Below, one piece after another: positions 49,466 through 61,099 of a stretch of 64,000 nt of DNA. Position numbers and translations under genes: made by a program. The DNA is from Apostichopus japonicus (Eukaryota > Echinodermata > Holothuroidea > Aspidochirotida > Stichopodidae): the NCBI RefSeq assembly GCF_037975245.1, contig NC_092562.1:8845001-8909000 (forward strand). Direction: 5' to 3'. Under the pieces are notes generated by a model that saw nothing but the letters and a program-made list of their open reading frames with translations, searched no databases and was not told where the DNA came from. Each line of letters opens with the position of its first letter. The first letter of the stretch is position 1.

Positions 49466-50085
49466 TGATCCAGAAAATGGACGCACCCACCTACGCTTAA
49501 TATAGGACTTGTAACAAATGCGTTCCAGAAAATGGACGCACCCACCCACCCACTCACAATATAGGACTTGTAACAAAAGCGTTCCAGAAAATGGACGCAC
49601 CCACCCACACTTAATATAGGACTTGTAAGAAAAGTGATCCATAAAATGGACCCACCCACCTACGCTTAATATAGGACTTGTAACAAAAGTGATCCCAAAA
49701 AAATGAACGCACCCACTTACGCTTTGTATAGGTCTTGTAACAAAAGTGATCCAGAAAATGGACGCACCTACCCACGCTTAATAAAGAACTTGTAACAAAA
49801 GTGCTCCAGAAAATGGACCCACACACCTACGCTTAATATAGGACTTGTTACAAAAGTGGTCCAGCAAATGGACGCACCCACCCACGCTTAATAAAGAACT
49901 TGTAGCAAAAGTGGTCCAGAAAATGGACGCAACCACCCACGCTTAATATATGACTTGTAACAAAAGTGGTTCCAGAAAATGGACGCTCCCACCCACGCTA
50001 AATATAGGACTTGTAACCAGGTGATCCAGAAAATGGACGCACCCATCCTTGCTTATTATCGGACTTGTAACAAAAGTGATCCCGA
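49466..50085. repeat. 55-bp minisatellite, eleven units
   Basis: Units of 53-59 bases run GTGATCCAGAAAATGGACGC, ACCCACCCACGCTTAATATA, GGACTTGTAACAAAA. Eleven can be counted, with scattered substitutions and small length changes. Minus-strand frames across it are by-products. Confidence 0.95.
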
Positions 50086-51555
50086 AGCACACAAGAGTGA
50101 GGTTCAACATGTTTTAAGTTTCTTAACACAAACGAGAAAACTCTTCTACAGTGTAAAAACAGTTGAATTTGAATTTACTTGCTCAATAGAAGTATATTGT
50201 TTATGATTTATAACCCTTGAGACCAAAGTTTTAATCATGCCCAATCATAGGTCAAAGCAATAGGGGAAAGAAGAAAGAATGACAACGTATTTGTGGTCAA
50301 TGCGCATCTATGACAACGCACTGGCTTGAACTTATCAAGTTTTCCGTGTAATAAAAATTATGTCACTAAATTTAAGAACCAATGATGCTTAGATTAAGCT
50401 TAGTTCAATGTAGGCCAAATTAAGTCTGTCCCTGCAAGATTCTTTAACTGTTAACGCAGTGTTCTTTCTTGAAGAACGCACAAGTTTCCCACAGGTCACA
50501 GCTTTCAACTTTCATTTCAAACTCATACATATTCATACATTTATCTGCCAATTTATTAAACGACCATTATTTGATCCAATTATTTCAACCTTATTACTTG
50601 TATGCTATAACAGTTTCTACCAACGTATAGCAACAATTTACAATCATATGTAACCGTTTTATCTCTCAAAAGGTAACTAAACATCGAAAAGTCCGGAATT
50701 CGAAGACGAGAACACATTAGCACTTTCGGATATTGATGGCGACGCGTTTACCATAGCAATGGGACTATAAAATACAGTGTTAACTTAATGATATCATGTT
50801 ATCGACAATGCATTAATATACAATCAGATTCTTAGTTATTCTGGAATTTTCCTTGTAGGTTAAATTGATGATGTCGCCGGCTCTTCTGTGTAGGACTAAG
50901 TGTTATTATTAATCCATTGTTTTTATCGATTCTAATAACTCAACCAGAACATATTCTATTAACTTCATATAAACAACAGATCACCCTTGTATAAGCTTCA
51001 GCACCAATTGTCCTTGCCAAATCCGTACTCAATTGTAAATATATCATTATGAGATCATAAAAGTCTTATGCTTCCATTGAGGTTTAGGTTGCATCTGAGT
51101 AACTGGACCTAATGATCTGTGTATTAGTCTATACAGTCCAGTCGCTTTAATTGACGACTTTCGGTTGTTAAAGGGTCCTTTCTTAAAAGTATGTTATAGA
51201 AATATAACCTGTACTGCTAGTAATGTTTTTTGACGGTCTGCAACATATTAAAAACTACCTAGTGCCTAAATTCATTCTTTTAACTTATTTTACAAACCAT
51301 TATAACACGTTTGCGTTATAGTTGTGCAGCTTTAAACATCAAATATAACAAGAATTTAAATGCTTTCCAAGTGTCGTTGCAACTCATAAAATGAAGAAAA
51401 CTTAAATGACAGGCATACGAACATCGATCCAATGGTGCTATCCACTTTAAAAACAAGTCGTAAACTTTGGAAAACGTGAGGGTCAGTTCTTGCAGATTTT
51501 GTCGGAAATGTCACCTTTTTTTTTACTGATAGAATGACTGCGGATGAGATAAAGT
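50086..51555. other. Non-coding stretch downstream of the GPCR
   Basis: No exon recognised. The proximal part (about 51000-51555) is the likely 3' UTR and flank of the minus-strand GPCR gene. Confidence 0.4.
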
Positions 51556-52629
51556 CTAAATACTAGAAACTGATGTTAGCTTAGAATCTGGTACATGCTG
51601 CTTAATTTTCTTTAATGGGACGAGTTCCTCTGTCTTGGTCTTGTAGTTTGTGGTGGATGGTGGTCGTGTTCTGTGGCGCCGAAAGAAGATCTCCATGAAA
51701 ACAGCTCTGTGTGTAGAACTCATAAAATAAACGATCCATGGATTCAATGCTGAATTTGTCAGGGCAGCTAATGTATAGACGACAACGTATGCGTCGGAGT
51801 GAGCGATAAAATTGGGATTGAAGGCGTTCAGTAATGGAATCAGATGGTAGGGAAACCAGAAAATACCAAAGAAGATGGCAATCACAATCACGATTAGAGC
51901 GAGGCGTTTCCTAGCTCGAAAATGTTGCACCCCTGGTTGTGATTCTTGTCTGAAATGGCCGGTGCTGGTAAGGAGGGTGTAAGCAATGAGTACGTAGCAA
52001 CAACAAATGTTTAGGAGAGGTATGGCGTAATAGACTGAAAACCTGGCGCACTCATATATCCTGCTAGCACCGTGGTCTACGGGGTAGGTGCGACAAACGC
52101 CACCTTTGGTATTGGACAAGATGAGGACTGGTAATGAAATAACCACACTGATAAACCACAGCAAAACTGCTGCTAAAGCGCGCCTGTACTTTTTCCCGCG
52201 CATCACTGTTTGTCCAGCTAAAACCATATATCGTTCCGCGCTTAACGCTGTTAAGGAGTAAACGCAGATCCCTTGCGCAGTGGATTGAGCAAAATGTCGC
52301 AACTTGCAAACGATCTCAGCGTGTTGCCAGTTGGGATGAAGTGCGTGTTCTATGTAGAATGGTGCTGCCACGAAAAGATAGATCAGGTCTCCAATGGCAA
52401 GGTTTGTTAGAAGGATATTCGCTGGATTTCGCAAACGGGGAGAACTGCACACTGAAATCAGAAAACTTAAATTTCCAAGAGTTCCAACAAGCATGAGTAT
52501 GATGATGAAAATTACTTGAACGATAAACTTGGATTTTATAATCGGTTTGTTTAAGATTGTTCCAAAGTCAGAACCAAACGAATATGAATTATTGTAGTCT
52601 TCCCAAAAGGGAACATTGGAAAATTCCAT
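51556..52629 (-). CDS. Class A GPCR, bombesin/CCHamide-receptor-like peptide receptor
   Basis: 357-residue seven-helix plasma-membrane receptor in one coding exon. TM1 ~35-60 (N53 of GN), TM2 ~70-92 (LAIGD, D81), TM3 ~108-135 ending in ERY 132-134 instead of DRY, TM4 ~150-172 (W158), TM5 ~195-220, TM6 ~240-268 with FWFP 257-260, TM7 ~280-304 with NPWIVY 296-301. C108 and C179 can form the conserved extracellular disulfide. N13 is a glycosylation sequon. The TM2-TM3 wording (LAIGDL, CKL, YSLTALSAERY) and the NSALNP motif fit bombesin/GRP/CCHamide/endothelin-type receptors. The peptide ligand is not predictable. A pyrimidine-rich acceptor ending TTTTCATAG lies ~20 bases before the ATG, so a 5' UTR exon exists upstream. 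The tail is basic and ends SSI. Confidence 0.9.
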   Translation of the reverse strand: MEFSNVPFWEDYNNSYSFGSDFGTILNKPIIKSKFIVQVIFIIILMLVGTLGNLSFLISVCSSPRLRNPANILLTNLAIGDLIYLFVAAPFYIEHALHPNWQHAEIVCKLRHFAQSTAQGICVYSLTALSAERYMVLAGQTVMRGKKYRRALAAVLLWFISVVISLPVLILSNTKGGVCRTYPVDHGASRIYECARFSVYYAIPLLNICCCYVLIAYTLLTSTGHFRQESQPGVQHFRARKRLALIVIVIAIFFGIFWFPYHLIPLLNAFNPNFIAHSDAYVVVYTLAALTNSALNPWIVYFMSSTHRAVFMEIFFRRHRTRPPSTTNYKTKTEELVPLKKIKQHVPDSKLTSVSSI

Positions 52630-52899
52630 ATTTACGAGTTGACAAAATATCTATGAAAATGAAAAAGAAAAGAAAAATCAAACAACTTTTCAATTCATTC
52701 AAATAGAATCTGCGATTTCTGATAAGTGTGTTTTACGATCCTACAGGTAAGGGTTTCGCTTTGAATTTGAAGGTTTTACTTGAAGATAATCTTCGAGAAA
52801 GTGATAAGTTATAGGAATACGATTTAGAGTAAGTTTGTGGTAAAATGTTCCAACGTTTACAAACAGTCACGAAAGTGATACAATCGAATAAACTTCAGT

Positions 52900-52996
52900 G
52901 ATTAGCTGATCCACATGTAAATCACTGTATTTGATTAGCTGATCCACACGTAATCACTGTGTTGGATTAGCTAATCCACACGTAATCACTGTATTG
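52900..52996. repeat. Three-copy ~32-bp repeat upstream of the GPCR
   Basis: GATTAGCTGATCCACACGTAATCACTGT occurs three times in tandem with small changes. It lies ~270 bases upstream of the GPCR ATG, probably within its first intron. Confidence 0.85.
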
Positions 52997-54388
52997 TTCT
53001 GAATCTATTCGAATTGTTTCAACTCTTGGTTTCCACAGCTGCTGCTATTTGCCTTTGGTTCAAACATCCAACGAAAACCAGACGGCTTTGATATTTTGTG
53101 AAAGATGGGAACAACCTGCACACTTTGCAGTTTATCTCTTTAAAACACGACGAAAACTCGGGAAACTTCTCTTCTCAGATAGAAACAAATCTTTGCGCCT
53201 CAGATGTGTCAGTTATAGGTATTCGTCGCTGTCGTATTTATTCCAAAACTAATCTCGCTGGGGACAGTGAGCATAAACCGTGGCTTAAATCAGCATGGCT
53301 AATTTGTCATAGGACACCCATTCAAATCAAGTTTTCTAACATGGCTTAAAGCGTCCAGTCTCTGCTTATTAAAACCTGCATTAAGGTGTCGTTTGTCTTG
53401 CATAAATACCCATCATTTGATCGTCAACAAAGTAATTCAGTGAAAGTTCAAACTCTTTGAACTGTCATTTATTTTTACCTGAATTTCTTGTCTCTGTGTT
53501 CCTATCAATTTCTTAAAGAATTAATCAGTTTAGTTTCAAAGTTACACTCTTTGAACCCACCAGGATGCCTTAGAAAAGGCGGTTGCTTGCAAGTACGGAT
53601 ACATTTATATAACTTACTCTATAAAAGCGCAAAATAATCTTTGAGATGGTTATCCAATAACTCATTTCGTTTATACTTTTTCGAGAGAACAATTATTGCA
53701 ATTTAAGGCGTCCTTGATGTAAAGGGTCCGTTGTGGTATTCTTCACAGTCAAATCAAGAATAATCAAAACCGCAAAAATTAATATCACGCGTTCATAGTA
53801 AATATTAAATGATTTAAAAAAATACAAATTACACCGTTACTCCTGATATCCATAAACTGTACAAATCGATTTTAAGAGCAGAGAAATCTAAGCATCTCTT
53901 TTGGATGTAAAGAAGAACACAGAACTTCGAAGACTGTATTTGGAACTTTTTGAGCAAATCCAAGAGAAACAGAGATATAAATGAATAAGAAGAAAGAAAT
54001 AGTTATATCACTGATTGCTTCCGAATAAAATTGGTATAAGTCGGCACTATATACTCTTGAGTCTTCCAATAACCAGCTTCCAAGTTTGTAAATTTCTCCT
54101 TCAAAAGCGGTTGAGTTTTGAACTACCAATGACGATATCAGTTGGAAATGAAAAACTGCTGAATTAGAAAACGAGGCCATTTCTTGGTCTGGTCTGAAGC
54201 TAAAAAGTTGCGACTTGTGACAAGTCAGCCATAAAGTAACCCAGCTCTCATCTCACTCTCATACATGTCGTAAGATTCTGATTAGAATAAAAGTCTCGCC
54301 TGTCACACTTGATTTCGACCGTGGCGAATACTTTGCATAGCTCGAGGCTCATTCAGTGAGACACCGGCGAGTCACACGAACCCGACTG
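52997..54388. other. Upstream region of the GPCR gene, no certain exon
   Basis: A 102-codon minus-strand frame at 53872-54180 begins MASFSNSAVFHFQL in good start context (AGAAATGG) and has one hydrophobic stretch (ITISFFLFIYISVSLGFA). I do not recognise it. It may be an upstream exon, a small membrane protein, or chance. A donor-like GAGA|GTGAGATG on the minus strand near 54256 could belong to a GPCR 5' UTR exon. Confidence 0.3.
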
Positions 54389-54396
54389 TGACGTCA
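54389..54396. promoter_or_regulatory. Full cAMP response element TGACGTCA
   Basis: Exact palindromic CREB/ATF site, ~200 bases upstream of the frame at 53872-54180 and ~1.8 kb upstream of the GPCR ATG. A promoter role for the GPCR transcript is inference. Confidence 0.4.
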
Positions 54397-56199
54397 CAGA
54401 GGTGTTTCTTATCGTGCTTCCGTTATTCAACGAAAATTACCGTCATACACGACAGTTGATTGAAAGAGCTAACACTAAACTGGAAGACGTAAGGTATTGA
54501 CAGAGCCAAAGTTAACGAAAGAGAGACAACATTTCAGCTTTGACTTGATTGGTTGGGTATTTAACTTTATGTCGAGGTGGAACTTCTGTCGATTGTGGTC
54601 TTTATGACCTTGTTATCTTCAGAAGTATTTCTACAGCTCGAAACAATGTCGAACACTTTTACTTATAATAGCAAATAATGTTGGCTGCTGTCGAACAAAC
54701 CCATGCAACATTGTAACACAAAATGCTGCTGCTAACAAATATTGCGAGATAACATCTGCTGTTCGACGTACCCGGAGATATCAAACTTTGTCTTGTTATA
54801 ACGTATCATTTAGCTTATATATTATACGTTCCTGAAATTCAAACAAACCTCTGCATGTTTTTTTAAGTTCACTCTACTAACCCACACACTCCGTAAGTAA
54901 GACTTTACAATAGTGGTTACAACCAACTCACTGGTTTTAATATATATTTGATATTTCTTTTGAACTTTCAATAAGTAATGACCAACTGTCAAACGACAAC
55001 TTTGGAAGTGCAAAGACAGTTTTGGTTAGAATATAACCAGGGTTTCACCCCCCCCCCACCCATGTTTAACCGCTGGGGGTGAGGTCATATATCGTCCAGG
55101 AGGGAGTCTAAGGAGAAGGGTAGCCCCTTCCCTTGATACATTTTCGTAAACTGTATAGGTTGCTTAGATGTAAAATGTTGTTATATTTGGCAACTTTGAA
55201 ATAGTGTTGAAATTTCGACTGTTTAGGTTTTACTACCCATACAACTGATATATTTATAAACTGAGCACTAGCATTTCTTGTATTTTTCGGTCTGCGTGGG
55301 GGGGGGGGTGGAAGGGATGACCCCATGATTTTATTCTGGGAGGGGGCTACAGCCTTCGCACCTGAATGGGATACTAACTAGTGTCTTCAGAATTACATAT
55401 GCTGTGCTATATACTAATTAAGCTATGCGGACATTAGTTAGTTTCGATCACGGTCATATCTTTGCTGGTTGTTATGGGTGGGGCTATACAATATTTCATA
55501 GAACTAACTGGGCAGGACACGTCCGTTGGTAGAACGCAGAATGTGCAGTGTAGTGTAAATATAAAATGTAATTATGAGAAGTAGATGTCTGTCAGAGAAA
55601 CACGCCAGATAATACGCTCTAAAAAAATATTATAGAGATATTAACCAGAGATATTGCTGAACTCCTAGTGAAGTAAACGGAATGACATGCAGTTAGCATT
55701 AATACTTATTTTATATAATATTTGAAAACATCTGAGTTGAAGACGTAATTACTGAATTTGCTTGCGGCAAAATTATCTATTGTTTCCTCCTAGCGGGAGA
55801 GACATTTTTCTCTTAAATTCGTGTTCTCTGTTAACAAATCAAAAGAAATCTTGCAACTTGGATTTATACCTGCATCCAATGGCACACATATATAAATAGA
55901 TGGCGCTAGTCCCTATTCAAGTGCCAGAGCGGCTCTGTTTGATGCATCTAAATTATTGATATAGTGTCCGAGTATCGTGTTGTTTGTAACAACTAATTAT
56001 GCATGGCTTATTGATTTTTTTTTTTAGATAAGAATAGTTTAATCGGAGTTTGGGGTTCTGACAGGCTAAAAGAAACAGGTAGGCCTACCTTGTCGTTACT
56101 CTATCAGTCAAGTACTACTGTATAGTATTACCGGTAAGAAACAACTCGTAACTTACATAGTTCTAAATCAGTAGTTTTATTTAGAGATGCATGCAAGTC
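54397..56199. other. Non-coding stretch with transposon-like fragment
   Basis: No exon seen. Region ~55036-55340 contains a C-run, GGAGGGAGTCTAAGGAGAAGGG, then a G-run with GGGGGCTACAGCC, resembling ends of the hAT-like elements at 25-30 kb, but without definable inverted ends. Confidence 0.4.
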
Positions 56200-57325
<1,126 letters not shown>

Positions 57326-57359
57326 ATGGACATATTTGTTGATATTTTGGAAAATCAAG
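57326..57359 (+). CDS. Exon 1 of a two-exon transcript (upstream 46-aa frame)
   Basis: ATG at 57326 opens MDIFVDILENQ and one base, then a consensus donor AAG|GTAAGC (57359/57360). Joined to the acceptor at 59363 it continues in frame for 35 codons to TGA at 59467. The resulting 46-residue peptide has no domain I recognise. It precedes the zinc-finger frame on the same predicted mRNA, so it is either an upstream open reading frame or the start of a longer alternative isoform. Confidence 0.45.
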
Positions 57360-57361
57360 GT

Positions 57362-59362
57362 AAGCTGTCGTGTGTTTTGTTTAGTACTATGATGTATGTT
57401 ATTTTTAAGTAGTTAAAATAAATATTTTCTAATTTTGATGCAATTATATCACATTATTCTGAACATCTTACTGATCATTAGCGGGAGAGGCCTCGTGTTA
57501 AACTCTGCGGTTAGCCTAACGTATTGAGTCATGGTTCAACTACAACGTTAACCCAACACAAAGCTTTTGCATTGATATGCCTGATTTTGGAACCAGTCAT
57601 TTCGTCCAAACAAAGTCAGATTACAACAAACTGCCCAATGAGTTTAGCAAAGTTAGTATTATTGCGGAAAAACACGGCAACAACCGAATTTCGCCTTTCC
57701 AAATAGTCAAAGGTAATGGCGGAAAAATATTACTAACAACATGATCATCACATGACCACTGGCGTACTGTATGCTATGGAAGCAATCTCCATAGGCCTAA
57801 GCAATTTACGTTTAGTTTGACGTTTTCTTTGCACTGCAACAATGCACTGCATTGAACGTATGTAGGATCCAAGTGCATATTATAAGTGATACTGTAATAA
57901 GCCCGCCAGCTTAGGCCTACACGTACTGCCCAAGTTATAAAAGTAGTATGTGAAAGTATTGGACACATTATTATGATGTGATTGGTGTGGTAGCTACTGT
58001 GAATTGAACAATGTAGTCAGCGTTACCAACGGCATATGCCCAAAAAACGCTAGATTTGCAAAAGTAAAACCCCAGAAAACGCTAGATATAGATTTTCATG
58101 AACATACTGTATGTAATGTAGCCTATTACCTTCCATCACAAGTTGCACTTATTCATATGATAGACAGTTTTATGATTATTTTAACAAATTTCAAGTCATA
58201 ATTGCTCAGAACCATAACAAAACAACTGTAGAATCAACAAAATTACAACTAATTCAGACGAAATTTAACTGCAAGAAACGATTATCGTCTCAATCCGCGG
58301 TAAGGCTGTGTGCGTATAGTGTGTACATAAACTCACACAATAGCCCACAGTTCCGCTCCTCACATTTTCTACATGCACACGTGCTGCACATGTACTAATA
58401 GTGGTACGGACTGGTTTGATACAGTAAACTTTTTATGTGCAGTGGTGTACGGAGTAGTATAATTAGTACAGCTAGCACATGTAACAAACAGCAAACCACA
58501 GGGAAATTTGAACAGCTGATATAACCTTTTCAAGCCTGCGCAGTATGTTAATCGTGCAGGCGGACTTATGAAACTAAATCGTTCTAAAATGTTAAGGCGT
58601 CTTGTTCTAAGTTAACTGATATAATCCTCCTCCCGGACTTAATAACAGCTCTTGAGTTATTTAATGTGAACATGGCTACTAGGTTAAACTGCACAAAACA
58701 TTGTACAGCATTCTCAAATTACTGCAAGGTACTCAGGATACAGTATTCTTTGAAAATTTTTGGTAATCTACTTGTTGTGTTAGAAAGATAGCTGTGGGGG
58801 AATGAGACTAATCTGTGGGGGTGCAAGGAAGAGCTAAACTTAACTATGTTGGGAGAATATGAATCATCTGGATTGATGAGTGTACAGCTTTAACCATAGA
58901 CTTACCCTAGTAAATAAGGTACACATACAGGTCAGTGTTCAAGTGTAATTGAGTACTGTAAGATACATGTACTATGTACAGGCCTGTGTTTCTAGATTAT
59001 AGTGGCTGTTTTATATTATTGGCATAGACATGTGGTGCACATGGTGTACTACACATCAAGGTGCCTAATTTGACAGCCACTTTGAATTTAAACAACCTGC
59101 TTGCCTTTTCTTGCAAATCCAGACAATCATTTGTGTCCTTATCTTGTCATGATAAATATATTTCACTAAAGAGTCACTGACTTCGAAGACTCCTTTAGGA
59201 GGATTTCCTTGCTAACTAAACCTGGCCTCCTGTTCAACACTAATGAACTGTTTCTGTTAAATTGCACATTATGAAAGCACTTGAATTAGAGTTTAACTTC
59301 CCATGGTAGTGCCTTTGCTTTGTTTAATGCAAAACTTTTTTATGCCTCTCATTTTCAAACAG
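57362..59362 (+). other. Predicted 2-kb intron of the zinc-finger transcript
   Basis: Bounded by GTAAGC at 57360 and a pyrimidine-rich acceptor ATTTTCAAACAG ending at 59362. A 60-65 codon frame at 57524 and another at 58004 inside it have no recognisable content. Confidence 0.45.
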
Positions 59363-59469
59363 GTGCTGTACTTCAAGGGCAAGCAAGATTTCTTCACATT
59401 AAAGTTGGTACATTCTTAATTGGCCTCCCTGATTTGATTGAAAATTTTAGCTGGAAGAGTCCATTGTGA
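59363..59469 (+). CDS. Exon 2 part of the upstream 46-aa frame
   Basis: Begins at the acceptor and reads GAVLQGQARFLHIKVGTFLI, ending in WKSPL and TGA (59467-59469). Frame continuity through 35 codons across the predicted junction is modest support for the splice. The zinc-finger ATG lies 36 bases further on. Confidence 0.45.
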
Positions 59470-59505
59470 CAATACTGAAATACTTTCTCAAGTCTTCAAC
59501 TAAGA

Positions 59506-59838
59506 ATGGCTTCTTCTTCTTTCAGTCTTACTGATTCAGAAAATGTGTACACACAACATTCAGGCATCTTCAGATGCTGCCATTGTAGATATGAGAGCAG
59601 AACTCGAATTAACCTTCTTAACCATCTTCAAATGGTCCACTCAGGAGAACAGAACTTCAGAGTTTTCTGTGGAATTAATCATTGTGAAGCCTCATATAGT
59701 ATTGTCAATTCTCTAAAAAAACACATAAGAAGGAAACATGGCAAGAACTATCTCCACACCTGTGGTTCAGAAAGATTGACAACGTCGGGCCTCAGTCCTC
59801 AGCGCCATGTCTCATTGGATCAGGACCGAATCACCTAA
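59506..59838 (+). CDS. Small C2H2 zinc-finger protein (two fingers)
   Basis: 110 residues from ATG in good context (AAGAATGG). Finger 1: C24-x2-C27 and H40-x4-H45. Finger 2: C55-x4-C60 and H73-x4-H78, with hydrophobic spacing typical of C2H2 fingers and a basic KKHIRRKHGK end. The short tail (81-110) is not a domain. This paired-finger layout, CxxC then CGxxxC, resembles the N-terminus of longer multi-exon zinc-finger proteins in fish and invertebrates, so a splice after the fingers could add more. Nucleic-acid binding in the nucleus is likely by family; targets unknown. The long 3' UTR ends near 61095. Confidence 0.6.
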   Translation: MASSSFSLTDSENVYTQHSGIFRCCHCRYESRTRINLLNHLQMVHSGEQNFRVFCGINHCEASYSIVNSLKKHIRRKHGKNYLHTCGSERLTTSGLSPQRHVSLDQDRIT

Positions 59839-61072
59839 GTGCAAAACACATTCAGATTAAGGCGGAGAACGAAGTTGTGAAGTAGACTCAATCATGGAAG
59901 GGTTTGAATGCTTGATTGCCGCCTTTTATACATTCAACATCAGCTTCCCAAAGAAAAGTAACCAGACTTTATTTTTCCTGGATTTGTTATTGGGCTTTAA
60001 ATCCAAAAAGATCCCAAGATCTGTTGCAACTTTCGTAACAAAATATAAAGACTTTTAATGTTTATATGATGCAAAGCTTTGCTACCTGAGGATTTTTATC
60101 TTTTTGTGTTCGTTACTTTTACATTTTTGTTGCACACTGTTGCAATATTTCTTGCCTTAATTAGATCACTTATGTACTTGTCGAGAGAAGACATTTCTAT
60201 TTGTTTTGACGTAGAATGGGGACTTTTTCTGAATTTTGGATAATCAGAAGAAATCTCTTTGTGGGATAACAGGATGGAAAGCTCAAAGCATGTTCAGAGA
60301 TTCATTGCAAAGGAAGAGGTCGGTATTTGTGTGATTTGTCATGGTGGTTAAATTATACCATCAAAATAAAGCAAGGGCTGGTTTACATAGAAACCAGCAT
60401 TAGTGTTTCAGTCTGAGCTTGCCTGATTTGATCGCAAAAGTAAAGATAAGTCAAGGCCAGAATTAATTGATTTTTTAAGCTTGATTGATTACCAAATGAT
60501 TAGCATTACTGAATCAACAGTTCCAAAATAAATATAAGTTTTCTGTTATTGCATTTGTTTAAATCAAAAGCTAACAGTATCACATTGCAGGATGTGCATA
60601 CTTAAAGAAATCAGTGTTTTAAACATTTTGTTCTGTGTTTTGTTCATGGTTGTTTATTTATCTGTGTTAGTCATTTATCTGTGTTTCTTGTATTTTACCT
60701 AATTCAGTTTTTAGGGTTTGTCCTTGCAAATGTGTCGGTGAGGTCTCATTGAGTTTAAGTGTATAAAGTAGCTGTTTTTTAGTAAAAGTTGCCAATTTAA
60801 AATACTTTAGAGACCTATTGCAATATTTATAAGAACCTAAGAAGATGGATTTTGTCAACTGACTTTACCACAGTAGCAGTTGTGTTTCTCTCGAAGTTAA
60901 TCGTAATTTCTCATGCATTTTGCTGCTTGATTATTGTCAGAGGTTTAGTATGTCATGGGGAAGTACAGCATCAGTTTATTATCATACAGTATGTATCTTA
61001 AGAACTTCATTATCAAAAACATGGTATTTGTGTTTTGAGATGTTGGAATATGAAAGTACTCTTTACAAGTTC

Positions 61073-61090
61073 AATAAAAAGAGAAATAAA
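61073..61090 (+). terminator. Polyadenylation signals of the zinc-finger transcript
   Basis: Two AATAAA hexamers (61073-61078 and 61085-61090) close together, ~1.25 kb after the stop codon. They give a plausible mRNA end near 61100. An additional AATAAA lies near 60365. Confidence 0.5.
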
Positions 61091-61099
61091 CTCTAAATT

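Noticed and set aside
49466-50085. CRISPR-like array or coding repeat protein
   Set aside because: Continuous 55-bp units with no spacer structure and frame-breaking length changes; a minisatellite.
55036-55340. Complete transposon
   Set aside because: G-rich and C-rich subterminal look only; no paired inverted ends or target duplication.
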